Below are positions 26,638 to 36,593 of a DNA stretch of 64,000 nucleotides, one piece after another. Origin of the DNA: Terriglobales bacterium (lineage in GTDB: Bacteria; Acidobacteriota; Terriglobia; Terriglobales; Acidobacteriaceae). The DNA is taken from assembly GCA_025980765.1 (NCBI GenBank), contig JAICXB010000005.1:1-64000 (forward strand), read 5' to 3'. The first letter of the stretch is position 1; each line of letters starts with the position of its first letter. The notes beneath the pieces are model-generated. The model made no database searches, was not told where the DNA came from, and saw nothing but the letters and a program-made list of their open reading frames with translations. A program made the position numbers and the translations under genes.

Positions 26638-29600
26638 ATGGCCCAAGGCACCGCCACCACCCAACCAAGCACTGACGAGTTCGTCCGCAACGTCATCCAG
26701 AAGTACCGCACGAAGCTTCTCGATTTGACTGGCCGAAACCCGCTGATCAGCTTCCGGCACTCTGAGCGTTCCCGCAGTCATATCCGGATCATTGATGAAA
26801 TTCCGGAGAAACTCTTCGGGAAGCTGGAAGCTGGGAAACAACTGTTTTTCGAGGCCCTCCCAGATCCCGATTTGATACCTGCTGACGAGTTTTCCTCCAC
26901 CTTCCAGACACTGCTGCGCCGAGCAAAAACCCAGGATAACGCCTATAAGGAGGCCCTTAGCGAACTGGGGCCTAACGCTTCGCCGCGGCAGAAGCATAAG
27001 GTCGAGCGCGAGCTTCGTAATCGACTCCGAGACAAACTGGGGCTTGCGCCATTTCAACCGACGTGGGACCCGCTTAAACGGGCGAAAGAATTAGGCATCA
27101 ATCCGGATTACGAACTGCCAGTGCTGAATGGTCAAACTGCGCGGCGCTATAGCGATTCGAAGATTCAGACGCTGTTTTTCAACGAAGATCTCGAACGCAA
27201 GCTCAGTGCCCTTCGTGATTCGGCCCGTGTACTTGAAAAAGACGCAGGATACAACGCGCTCTACTGCACCTTCGGATTCCTGGAATATTACGAGTCAGAC
27301 CACAGCAATGAGAAACGCGTGGCACCGCTGGTTTTCACGCCAGTGACAATGGATCGTCAACTTCTGAATCAGCGTTATTCATATTTCATTCAGACGCGCA
27401 ACGAGGACATTCAGGTCAATGCTGCACTCGCAGAACTGCTCAAGCAAATGGCGGTCACGTTGCCGGTTTGGGTGGAAGACGAAAAGGAGGAAGACCCCCT
27501 TCGCACATATCTGAGAGAAGTTGAAAAGGCGATCGCCGGTAAACGTGACTGGAAGGTCCGACGCTACGTCACAGTTGGCCTGTTCACGTTTTCTACGCTT
27601 GCAATGTACAACGACCTCGATCCTCAGCGGTGGCCTCCTGATGCTCCCCTGGAACAGAGACCTGTTGTTCGCACACTGATTGCAGGTGCCGAAGTCAGCA
27701 ACGTGCAATACGCGGATGACTACGAAATCGATGCCCTTCAGGGGCCGGAGCCACTGGTCATAACCGATGCGGATTCATCTCAGCACAGCGCCGTCGTGGA
27801 TGTGCTCAGGAACAAGTCATCTCAGGTCATCCAGGGCCCGCCCGGAACCGGGAAGTCGCAGACAATTACGAACATCATTGCTGCGGCACTGAATGAAGGC
27901 CTCAGCGTACTTTTCGTTGCCGAAAAGATGGCAGCACTCGAAGTAGTGAAGAAGCGGCTGGATGACGCCGGTTTAAAGACGTTCTGTCTTGAGTTGCACT
28001 CGAACAAGACTTCAAAAACCGCCGTTACAGAGTCACTTTCAGAGCGACTGGAATATCGTGCGCCACGCCTTCGTACCGATCAGGCAACAAGCAATGCCGA
28101 AGCACTAAGAAAAGCCCGAACCGAGTTGCTGTATTACGTGCGCCAAATCAATGAAGCCGCCGGCCAAACTGGGCTGAAAGTCTACGATGTCCTTCTGGGC
28201 AGCGCCGTGCGTGACGAGTTGAGACGCGAGCTCCCCGCTGGCATGGCAGATGCGCGGTTTGCGAATCCACTGAACATCGATCCTTACTCTTACCGGGAGA
28301 TGCTAGACGTCGCCGGTACGCTTGAATCGCAGATGCACGTGCTGGCAGCTTTCGGCAAGCTGGCGGAGCATCCCTGGCGCGGTTTTCAGAACGTTGAAGT
28401 CACCGAACTCGAGGAGACACGTCTGGTCTCGTTACTTGGGGCATGGAACGAAGCAATTCGCTTGTTCAAGACAATGTTCAAGCCATCGAAGTCCGTGTTG
28501 GATCAGTACTAAGCACGCAGCAAGAAATCGAGTTGCTTTGCCATAGGCTGGCAGGGATTCCTCTCCCACCGACGCAGGCGTTTTCCATTCGGACTTATCG
28601 AAGCTGCTGCTCCAAGCACAACCGTGAAAGAGTGCGCGACCTACTCGAACAAGTCCATAAACTGATCACCAGCGAGGCTGCACTGCAAAATCTTTGCGAA
28701 GATGTTGCCGCCGCGCTAAGCATTGGGAGCAAAGCAACGGCTGCGGCTGTTGCCCCATTAAGCGAGTTACACCTTCCGCATTTCACCGTAGCGTCAATTC
28801 TAGATCTGAAGAGAGAGTCTCAACACTCGGCGGATCTCGTGGCGAAAATCGCTGGTTTTTGCGGCACGTTTGTTGAGTCGCTGGGTGTGAAGCAGGTCTC
28901 AATTCACTCTCTGCGCGCCAGCATTGCAGCTATCGAGCTGCTTGGCAGACTGCCTCGTCCCCTCTGGAGCAAACGACTGTCTACGGTGTTGGACGAAGCG
29001 AACCGGCCAGCACTGGAGCGTGGATTAGCCAAGACGACGGCATTGAACCGCCGCCGCACCGTTCTGGATGTCGAGTTCGATCTCCAGCTTCTGCCGACAG
29101 CTGAGGAGCTACGCGGCCATGGACTCGCTCTCCGTTCGGCTAATATGGTGACAGCGCTTTTCAGTTCATCTTGCCGCCAAGCACGCCGTGTTTTCCGAGG
29201 CATCGTTCGAGACTCGTCCCAGAAACGCGGACGAAGCGAAATAGCCGATGGCCTGCTCCGATGCGCTCAACATCTCACAGACCTTCAAGCGTTCGCTTCT
29301 GACGACAAGTTGAGCTCTGTCTGCGGCGCTCTCTTCGCAGGCCTGGAGACTCCGTTCGCGGAAATCCTAGAAGTATCGAGGTGGGCCACTGACGTTCAGC
29401 AACGACTGGCTGCTTTCGGAGAAACAGGCGCCGCAATCCAAAACTTCCTATTCGCTGCACCAATCACTCAACTTGACAGAGTGCTGGCCACGAAAGACCA
29501 GCACGCCTTTTCTCAATTGACGAGCGTCCTCGGCAACACCTCACCCGACTACGATGCAACATGGACTGACTTTGTATTGCAGGAACGTACCCGCGCTACT

Positions 29601-31790
29601 AAGCTAACGGAGGCCGCAGACTTATTCACTAAAGGCCGGTTTAAGCCGACCTGCGGTCAGGAGGATATTGCCCTCGCTGTAAAGTTTCTTGAGGGGGCCG
29701 AGACCGCAGTCAAGCTTCTCTCGGAAGATACTGCGGGATTAGACCTCGTCGGGGGTTCGTTGCCGGCGTTGCGCCAAGAGCGCGAAATTGTCCAAGCTGC
29801 TCTGGTGTTCGCCGAAAGCATAGCGGCTCTCGATCTGCCCCAGGGGTTCATGCAACATTTTTTCGAGAACCCCGAGAACATTACCGCAGAGCGAGCAAAT
29901 GCCACCGAACTGCTGCGGAAATGTTCAACAATGGCCGTCTGCGGCTCATCGGTCAACGACGTAGCTCATTTAGATGTCGCGATGTGGTGCGGCACCGAAT
30001 CTTTTGATCGGACACCGTTGGATCGGCTCTTGAATCGGAACCAGTGCGCCATCGAGCACATTGAAGGATTGCGCGATTACATCAGCTTTTTGCTCGCCGA
30101 AGATTCTGCTTGTGATCAAGGCATCGGTCCCGTTCTCTCGGTCTACTCCGGCGGCGGGGACGATTACCACAATCTACAAAAGGCGGTGGAGCTCGTCTTC
30201 TACCGCTCCGCCGCGGAGACGATTCTCAACAACGATCCGCGGTTGCGGAGGCACAGTGGAGCAACTCATCAAGAGCTTCGCAAGCAATTCCGCGCGCTTG
30301 ATCGCGAGTATCTCGAATTAAAGCGCAAAGAACTGGCACTCAGGCTAACCCAACGTTCGATTCCTACAGGCAATTCCTACTGCCCCGTTGCTCAACTCAC
30401 CGAACTGGCACTTGTAACGCGTGTGGCGGGCCAGACGCGCCCGCGAATCATGGTTCGCGACCTCATGAATCGGGCTGGCAAAGCGATCCAAGCGCTGATG
30501 CCCTGCTGGATGATGAGTCCGATGTCGGTGGCGCAATATCTCGATCCGCGCAACCTGCGTTTCGATCTCGTAATCATGGATGAGGCCTCACAGATCCGGC
30601 CACAAGAGGCACTTGGCGGAATTTCACGTGGCGATAAAGCAGTCATTGTAGGCGACCAGATGCAATTGCCTCCTACCCCCTTCTTTCAGAAGCTGTCTGC
30701 GGGCGAAGCCAGCGAGGATGATGAGTTTGCCGAGGAAGCCAGACAGGACTCCGTATTAGAAGCGGCAGCAGGGCGTTTCTATCCTTCGCGCCGGCTCAAG
30801 TGGCACTACCGGTCGGAGCACGATTCACTCATCGCGTTCTCGAACCGCGAGTTTTACCAGAACGATTTGACGGTGTTTCCATCGCCGTTTTACGACCACC
30901 CCGATTACGGCGTTTCCCTCGTGCAAACAAATGGAATTTATGCAGCTGGCCTGAACGAGGTTGAAGGGAAAATTGTTGTCAAAGCAGCCATTGAGTTCAT
31001 GAAGAGTCACCCTAAGCAGTCGCTCGGACTCGTCGCCGTCAATGCGAAGCAGGCTGAGTTCATCCGCGAGCAATTGGACAAAGAAATCGCAGGCGATCCT
31101 GAAGCTACCGCGTACTCTCAGGAGTGGACCGGAAAGCTCGAAGAGTACTTCGTGAAGAACTTGGAAAACGTTCAGGGAGACGAACGCGACGTGATTTTCA
31201 TCTCGACAGTTTATGGCAAGGACGAGAGCGGCAACTTCCACCAGCGATTTGGGCCAATCAACGGAATATACGGCCACCGGCGCCTAAACGTGCTTTTCAC
31301 TCGTGCCAAGAAGAAAATCACGGTATTCACGTCAATGTCGCCTGAAGACATTCAAGACGAGGGGAAGCATCCTGGCGTCGGCGTTCTTAAACGGTACCTA
31401 CAATATGCACGCGATGGTGTCGTCGTTAGCGCCACATCGAGCGGAGCAGAATGCGACAGCGAGTTCGAGCGTTGGGTTCTCCAAGTACTTCAATCACACG
31501 GCTATGAAGCCGTGCCGCAGGTCGGCGTTTGCGGGTATCGCATTGACATTGGGGTGCGACATCCTGCGAAACCGGGCGTATTCCTTTGCGGCATCGAGTG
31601 CGACGGAGCGACGTATCACAGTGCCCACTCAGTGCGCGAACGGGATCGGCTCAGGCAGGAGATACTGGAACGTTACAAATGGAAGCTCTACCGCATTTGG
31701 TCGACCGACTGGTTTAGAAACCCGAATCTGCAAACGAAGCAGCTCCTGCGCTACTTGGGGGAACTACACCCTCCATCGGCACGGATGTAG
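26638..31790 (+). pseudogene. DUF4011-SF1 helicase-Vsr-like nuclease (Hhe-type defence protein), split by one frameshift
   Basis: The first part (26638-28512) starts with a DUF4011-like domain (YRTKLLDLTGRNPLISF) and has Walker A GPPGTGKS at residues 400-407. It stops at TAA after LDQY. The second part, open in another frame from before 28443 to 31790, carries the Walker B of superfamily 1 helicases (VIMDEASQIRPQEAL), the late helicase motifs (ENVQGDERDVIFIS, GHRRLNVLFTRAKKKI) and a C-terminal Vsr/DUF559-like nuclease (CDSEFERWVLQVL, RIDIGV, GIECDGATYH). One missing base near 28443-28512 would reunite them: 5153 bases plus one is exactly 1718 codons. The architecture is that of Hhe, a single-gene anti-phage protein. 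It may be decayed, a read error, or two working halves. Confidence 0.85.
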
Positions 31791-32080
31791 AGTGCCCGAA
31801 CTAAAACCGGGGCAGACGGGTTGGGCGTGCAAGTGAAGGGTGGACTTTTCAGTCAAGTTCACCGCGCGGAGAACACCGGCATCTGCTTCCCAGTTCCTAG
31901 TTGCTAGCTTCCAGGTGCTGGCTTTTTTCAATTCCGCTCTGCCGAAGCCCGCTCCCAGCGATTGCGGAGCGCCTAAAAATTAGTCCTTTCTGGTTGGTGC
32001 GCCATCTTTTTGTAACGCCAACTCTTCCCTTTCTTGTTGGCTTTGCGGGTTGAAGTGAAGTAGTTTCTCCCTTACTCATT
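31791..32080. other. Repeat-bearing gap
   Basis: No gene is seen. CGGAGAACACCGGCATCTGC (about 31846), a TAGTTGCTAGCTTCCAG string and a CTCTGCCGAAGCCCGCTCC segment (about 31937) are all related to parts of the 33980-34475 gap, in a different order. Confidence 0.5.
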
Positions 32081-33202
32081 ATGGACAAACAGTTCACGCA
32101 GAAGCGCACACTGAGCATTTTGAGACAAGCTGTCGGCCTGGGCGCAGGCGGGGTTATTGGTTGGTTCCTGGGGAAGAATGCCAATCAGGACGTCGGCTTT
32201 CTTGAGTTGCTTAGTCTTTTTGCGATTGCCGTCGTTGTCCACGAGGTTGGACACGTTATCGGCGCGCTCGCAGTGAATTTCCGAGTTTGTTCTTTCATCG
32301 TGGGTCCCATCACGATTCATTGGAACGGTCGCAGGCCGTCCATTCGCTGGGGAACACTGACGATCGGCGGAATGGTTTCATTTGCGCCTAGAGGAATCCA
32401 CGATCTCCGCCGCCGGATGCTCACCGTAACCGCCGCCGGCCCGGCCGCATCCTTTCTCGGAGGGGCATTGGCCGTACTTGCTAGCGCGATCATGCCAGCG
32501 TCGTCGTCTGGCGCTGCTGTCAAGCTGGCAGGCCTGATCTCCTGCGGATTGGGGCTCGTCAGCCTTATTCCGACTCGGAGGTTCTATTTCTCCGATGGCG
32601 CCAAGATATGGGACTTAGTGCGCGCAAAAGGCCGCGGGGAAAGGCAATGCGCGTTGCTGGCGTTGTTAGCGGCCCTGAATGCTGGTACTCGACCTCGCGA
32701 TTGGGATGCGGGTTTAATCGACCGGCTACTGGCGTTCCAGGATGGCTCTGGCCAGGACGTCTCCTGCTACCTGTATGCATTCTGGTGGGCCAAGGACCGG
32801 CGCGATTTCAATGTTGCCCAGCGGTATCTGGAAGCTGCAATCGAGCTCTGGAAAATTTGTCCGCCGGTGGTGAAGTCCTCAATCGCGGTTGACGCAGCTT
32901 TCTTCTATTCCGCAATTCGCGGAGACAGCGCTGCCGGACGCAAGTGGCTGGATCAATGCAAACGGCGCTTAGTCACCGATCGGTATTTCCTCTTGATGGC
33001 AGATTCGGCTGTATTTTTGAGCGAAGGCAAAGCGGCAGAAGCCCACAAGCTGGCGTGCGAAGCCATAAAGGCGCTGCCAAAAGCTCGTTTCGCAGGATTC
33101 GCGATTGCCGCCAGAGACTGGCTGGATGCGATCGCCGACGCAGCGCAGCATGGGCGTAACCGTATCGAAACCTCCGCACTCGCTGCTACGACCGGGCTTT
33201 GA
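32081..33202 (+). CDS. M50-like site-2-protease membrane metallopeptidase with helical C-terminal half
   Basis: Residues about 10-170 form a membrane region with the zinc motif HEVGH (near residues 54-58) inside a hydrophobic helix. A second segment, SLIPTRRFYFSDGAKIWDL, supplies the usual third-ligand Asp (DG) of site-2 proteases. The C-terminal ~190 residues are soluble and helical (VAQRYLEAAIELWK, EGKAAEAHKLACEAIKAL), resembling TPR-like repeats. Site-2 proteases cut transmembrane anchors of regulators; the partner is not evident. It stands alone in the repeat-rich region after the Hhe-like gene. Confidence 0.8.
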   Translation: MDKQFTQKRTLSILRQAVGLGAGGVIGWFLGKNANQDVGFLELLSLFAIAVVVHEVGHVIGALAVNFRVCSFIVGPITIHWNGRRPSIRWGTLTIGGMVSFAPRGIHDLRRRMLTVTAAGPAASFLGGALAVLASAIMPASSSGAAVKLAGLISCGLGLVSLIPTRRFYFSDGAKIWDLVRAKGRGERQCALLALLAALNAGTRPRDWDAGLIDRLLAFQDGSGQDVSCYLYAFWWAKDRRDFNVAQRYLEAAIELWKICPPVVKSSIAVDAAFFYSAIRGDSAAGRKWLDQCKRRLVTDRYFLLMADSAVFLSEGKAAEAHKLACEAIKALPKARFAGFAIAARDWLDAIADAAQHGRNRIETSALAATTGL

Positions 33203-33255
33203 TGGTCTTTCTCTGCCCGTTACGCGTGCCAGCGAAGCGCTCTATCGCGAATTGA

Positions 33256-33548
33256 AGAGTGCCGCGTATGCGGCACGAGTGAAAATAGCCCAGGACGAAG
33301 TCCTGGGTAATCGGAAAAAGCAGAACCACACCGCTCTGCCGAAGGCCAGCGCGCAGCGAATGCGGAGCGCTCTAGAAAAATGCATTTTGTTTTGTCGCTG
33401 CGCGCCTTCCGCTCCGCTTCGGCCCATTCGGCTGCGCTCAGGGCAGGCTCTACGGCAGTGCGGAATGAATTTGTTTCTTTCGGCGTACCCAGGGTTCCTT
33501 CGTCACCCTGGGCTACTCTCAGTCGTGCCGCAGAATATGCGGCACTCT
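33256..33548. repeat. Nested-palindrome fold-back element, copy A
   Basis: The 293-base element has inverted ends (AGAGTGCCGC at the left, GCGGCACTCT at the right), each itself a hairpin. Inside lie a second inverted pair (CCCAGGAC-GAA-GTCCTGGG left; ACCCAGGG and CCCTGGGCT right) and a third pair (GCGCGCAGCGA / TCGCTGCGCGC). Near the middle is the palindrome AAAATGCATTTT. It has no transposase gene. Copy B lies at 34208-34474 in the same orientation. Confidence 0.85.
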
Positions 33549-33633
33549 TTTGAAAGGCTATTGGGGGAACGTGGGGCGTACCGCATCCTCCGGCGCTGCT
33601 CTGACCTTCGCTTACGTCTTCCCAAAATGAAAC

Positions 33634-33978
33634 CTACGATTGAAATTCGGGTCGAACGGGATGGTCGATAATGATGGCCCGTCCATCTGTGAGTGCCTTT
33701 ACGGAATGCTTCACCCCAGGCGGGATGATCGCGACAAAACCCGGCCGCGCGATTTGTGCCACGCCATCGATTGTCACTTCAAGTTCACCGTTGATGACCT
33801 CGTAAACTTCTTCCTCGGGGTGCGAGTGCTCGTGAATGGAAGAGCCCTGGATGAATTCATAATGGGCGAAGGTCATACTTGACGAATGAAAATAGCGTCC
33901 ATACCAGCCGGGTAATCGCTCAATGACACGGAGACTGTCGGTGTCTACGAAAGGCATAAGAGGCTCGTAAACGCGCAT
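33634..33978 (-). CDS. Cupin-domain protein
   Basis: A 114-residue single cupin barrel. Motif 1 is represented by IHEHSHPEEEVYEVINGELE, with two His and a Glu able to bind a metal, and motif 2 by PPGVKHSVKALTDG. Small cupins of this type bind or convert small polar molecules; the substrate is unknown. The gene is flanked on both sides by copies of the nested-palindrome element and is not in an operon. Confidence 0.85.
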   Translation of the reverse strand: MRVYEPLMPFVDTDSLRVIERLPGWYGRYFHSSSMTFAHYEFIQGSSIHEHSHPEEEVYEVINGELEVTIDGVAQIARPGFVAIIPPGVKHSVKALTDGRAIIIDHPVRPEFQS

Positions 33979-34041
33979 GGTAGCACAGCCTCTGCTGAAG
34001 GCTCGCCCGCGCTGCAGTCCGCCGCAGCGGGCGACACCGAT

Positions 34042-34190
34042 TCCTAGCGCCTAGCTGCTAGCTGCTGGCTGCTAGCTTTTTCAATACCACTCTGCCGAAG
34101 GCTCACCTCACCCCGGCCGCCGGGCGGAGAACACCGCCGTCTGCCGAGGGCTCCCCGGTCCGGCGGTTCGGCGCTCTTGCGCGGTGCCCA
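34042..34190. repeat. Mosaic of repeat fragments
   Basis: TAGCTGCTAGCTGCTGGCTG (about 34051) is the word string also found at 19330 and 31890. CTCTGCCGAAGGCTCACC (34091) and CGGAGAACACCGCCGTCTGC (34125) match pieces of 31791-31970. No coding sequence is seen from 33979 to 34653. Confidence 0.6.
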
Positions 34191-34207
34191 CTTTCTCGAC
34201 TGGAATG

Positions 34208-34474
34208 AGAGTGCCGCACATGCGGCACGATTGAAAATAGCCCAGGACGAAGTCCTGGGTAATCGGAAGAAGCAGAACCACACCGCTCTGCCGAAGGCCT
34301 GCGCTCAGTGAATGCGGAGCGCTCTAGAAAAATGCATTTTGTTTTGTCGCTCCGCGCGTTGCGCTCCGCTCGGGCCTGCGGCAGCGCGGAATGAATTTGT
34401 TCCTTTCAGCACACCCAGGGTTCCTTCGTCACCCTGGGCTACTCTCAGTCGTGCCGCAGAATGCGCGGCACTCT
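34208..34474. repeat. Nested-palindrome fold-back element, copy B
   Basis: The 267-base element has the same order of inverted ends, CCCAGGAC-type inner pair and AAAATGCATTTT core as copy A (33256-33548), same orientation. It is about 26 bases shorter because of a deletion in the right half near CGGGCCTGCGGCAGCGCGG. The cupin gene lies between the copies. Confidence 0.85.
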
Positions 34475-34512
34475 TGTATAGACCAGTGGTGAAACGTTGG
34501 GCCTACCAGCAA

Positions 34513-34589
34513 ATGAGCAGCTCAGGATGCCGGTGACCCGGATGGGCCACCTCACACGCTTGGACACTGCACTTTGGAGTGCATTCACC
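34513..34589 (+). repeat. 77-base dispersed repeat, copy 2
   Basis: It begins ATGAGCAGCTCAGGAT and aligns without gaps to 22964-23040. It ends about 65 bases before the start of the zinc-ribbon membrane protein. See copy 1 for the shared translated pattern. Confidence 0.75.
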
Positions 34590-34653
34590 CGGTCAAATAC
34601 CTGCTGGATTTGCCTTGGGGGCGGGATACAATCCCCGCCGAGCTAACCAACAC

Positions 34654-35607
34654 ATGTTCAAACTCGATCAACAACTGTTTCCCAACACGTTTTCACGGGT
34701 CTCGTCCTTTAATGCGATTCCTGTCCGTGAAGACATACTTTTCGTCAACGCAAAGGGCGAAGAGAAAGCTGGGCTACGGAAAGCAGCGCAAAAGCGGCTG
34801 AGTCAATTGGGAGCTCCACTCAAAAAGCTGCTCTCACCAGACGAAATCGTTCTCTTTACCGCGCGAGCTCAGATGCCAATGAGCGGTTTGGAACAGTACA
34901 GCTTAGGCTGGTTTGCGCAAATTGTCGGCCTGGTGACTCTGGTGCTCACGAACAAACGCTTGTTGGCGTTTCGCGTGAATCGAGACGGATCCTGGCGCGG
35001 GAACGTCCGCAGTTGTGCGTATGGCGATATCAAGGAAACAAAGTTTGTCGGCTTCCTCACTCACTTTGCAATGCTGAAGTATGCGGATGGCACGAAGGAA
35101 AAATACTGGGGGATCGACCGGACAACGAAAAAAATGCTTCGATTGCTGCTGCCCATGCTGCAGCAGGCAAGTTCGCAGGAGACTACGGCAACGAAAGCAA
35201 TGGTTTCTTTGTGTCCGGCATGCGCTGCGCAACTCCGTTCCAGGAACTACGAGTGCCAATCTTGTGGACAGAAATTCCGCGACGAATCGCCTTTGCCCTG
35301 GCGCATTCTGATTCCTGGCGGCGTTTATTTCTACGCGCGACAAAATGGAATGGGCTTGGTGCACGCCCTTATCGACGCGATTTTCATGCTCGAGACGCTT
35401 GCTCTTCTGGTTGTGTTCACAACCTCTTCCGGGACACAGCGGCAGAACGCCGCGATCACTTTGGCCTATTGGGCAGTCCTTCTGCTGATTGAAAAAACCA
35501 TTGCTTTTGCCCATGCGAGAAAATTTCTGCGCGAGTTCATTCCTATCGCTGACACCTCGCGGGCTGCGATGCCGGGAATTTCAGCAGCTGCAGCAGCCGG
35601 GCGTTAA
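34654..35607 (+). CDS. Membrane protein with PH/GRAM-like domain and zinc ribbon
   Basis: A protein of 317 residues. Residues about 55-155 resemble bacterial PH/GRAM-like domains (LSPDEIVLFTARAQ, LTNKRLLAFRVNRDGSW). A zinc ribbon follows near residues 188-208 (CPACAAQLRSRNYECQSCGQ, two CxxC pairs). Two or three membrane helices close the protein (ILIPGGVYFYARQNGMGLVH, LALLVVFTT, LAYWAVLLLIEKTIAF). Function is unknown; a membrane-bound sensor or assembly role is a guess. ATG 34654 is chosen because the upstream in-frame part lies in the 77-base repeat. Confidence 0.68.
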   Translation: MFKLDQQLFPNTFSRVSSFNAIPVREDILFVNAKGEEKAGLRKAAQKRLSQLGAPLKKLLSPDEIVLFTARAQMPMSGLEQYSLGWFAQIVGLVTLVLTNKRLLAFRVNRDGSWRGNVRSCAYGDIKETKFVGFLTHFAMLKYADGTKEKYWGIDRTTKKMLRLLLPMLQQASSQETTATKAMVSLCPACAAQLRSRNYECQSCGQKFRDESPLPWRILIPGGVYFYARQNGMGLVHALIDAIFMLETLALLVVFTTSSGTQRQNAAITLAYWAVLLLIEKTIAFAHARKFLREFIPIADTSRAAMPGISAAAAAGR

Positions 35608-35634
35608 AAAGTCCAATTTTAGTTTCTGGTTGTT

Positions 35635-35717
35635 CAGCGGCTTCAGCCGCGGCTGAAGCCGCTGGAGATAAACAGGGATCACCTATCGCCTCCCGTCGGC
35701 ACGGATAAATCCGTGCC
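35635..35717. repeat. Two strong palindromes before the antiporter operon
   Basis: A perfect 30-base palindrome occupies 35635-35664 (each half is CAGCGGCTTCAGCCG or its complement). A second, GGCACGGATAAATCCGTGCC, occupies 35698-35717. Both could form stable hairpins in RNA, without T runs. They lie between the zinc-ribbon gene and mrpE, ~125 bases before the start of mrpE. Confidence 0.7.
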
Positions 35718-35841
35718 CTTCCCTCAAACGCGATCTATCGCCGGCTTTCGCGGCTTCCTTCCAGAAATTTCAGCTATATACAACCAAGCCGAAAAGTCTG
35801 AGGTTCTATAGGTATGTGGCAGGCGCTGGTTCGCGATCTCG

Positions 35842-36342
35842 ATGACTGGTGGGGCAAAATCCGCGCTGACTCTCGTGCTCTGGGCGTCCGCCTCCTATCT
35901 GCTCTGGATCGTTTTGACCGGGACATTCGCTCTGCACGAACTTCTGCTCGGCACTTTGGCGGCGCTGCTGGCGACTCTGGGACTCGGGACCGTCAACCTC
36001 AAATATCCCGCGCGGTTTCGGCCAACTCTGGGCGAACTGCTCGCGTTCTGGCGTCTCGCCTGGTATCTGCTGAGCGGCGCCGGCGAGGTGTGGCTGGTGG
36101 CAGCCCGGGACCTCGTGGGAGGCAAGCCCGCCAACTCTATGTTCCGGCTCGCTGAATTTGAGGCTGGAGAACAAGAGGACCCGCATTGCACTGCGCGGCG
36201 CGTGCTTGCCACCACCTACACCACGGTCGCGCCGAATTTCATCGTACTGGGCGTGAATTCCCGCGAACGGAAATTGCTCTTTCATCAGATCGAGCGCAGC
36301 GCCGTTCCGAAAATGACGAAAGGATTGGGAGCGAAATCTTGA
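35842..36342 (+). CDS. mrpE: Cation/proton antiporter subunit E (MrpE/MbhA-like)
   Basis: Small membrane subunit of Mrp-type Na+/H+ antiporters. The 166 residues include two or three N-terminal hydrophobic helices (LVLWASASYLLWIVLTGTFA, HELLLGTLAALLATLGL) and a soluble C-terminal part with the family pattern TTYTTVAPNFIVLGVN. It is the first gene of a tightly packed operon; its stop codon overlaps the TTG start of the next gene. Confidence 0.88.
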   Translation: MTGGAKSALTLVLWASASYLLWIVLTGTFALHELLLGTLAALLATLGLGTVNLKYPARFRPTLGELLAFWRLAWYLLSGAGEVWLVAARDLVGGKPANSMFRLAEFEAGEQEDPHCTARRVLATTYTTVAPNFIVLGVNSRERKLLFHQIERSAVPKMTKGLGAKS

Positions 36343-36593
36343 ACATCTGGGAACTGGCCGCCCAAGTCATGATCTTTGCCCTCGTGCCTCTCACCTGGAT
36401 GGCGGTCCGGGGAGATGCGCGCCATCGTCTGGTCGCCTTCTTCATGGCCGGAGTGGTGATCACGTTGTTGATGATGCTGCTCACCATGGCATTCAACCGG
36501 ATGCCCATGATGGATCTGGCGATTGCGCTGGCGCTGATGTCGTTTGGCGGAGGCATTGTTTTCGCGCGTTTCTTCGCGCGCCACCTGCGATGA
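36339..36593 (+). CDS. mrpF: Cation/proton antiporter subunit F (MrpF/MbhB-like)
   Basis: An 84-residue protein of three hydrophobic helices (AAQVMIFALVPLTWMAV, LVAFFMAGVVITLLMMLLTM, MDLAIALALMSFGGGIVFA). I chose TTG 36339 because it overlaps the mrpE stop, stands seven bases after GGGAG, and gives the normal MrpF length. Its stop overlaps the ATG of mrpG. Confidence 0.85.
   Translation: MNIWELAAQVMIFALVPLTWMAVRGDARHRLVAFFMAGVVITLLMMLLTMAFNRMPMMDLAIALALMSFGGGIVFARFFARHLR

Noticed and set aside
33105-33671. Plus-strand frame running from the protease gene through repeat copy A
   Set aside because: Its sequence is the translation of the nested-palindrome element; not a gene.
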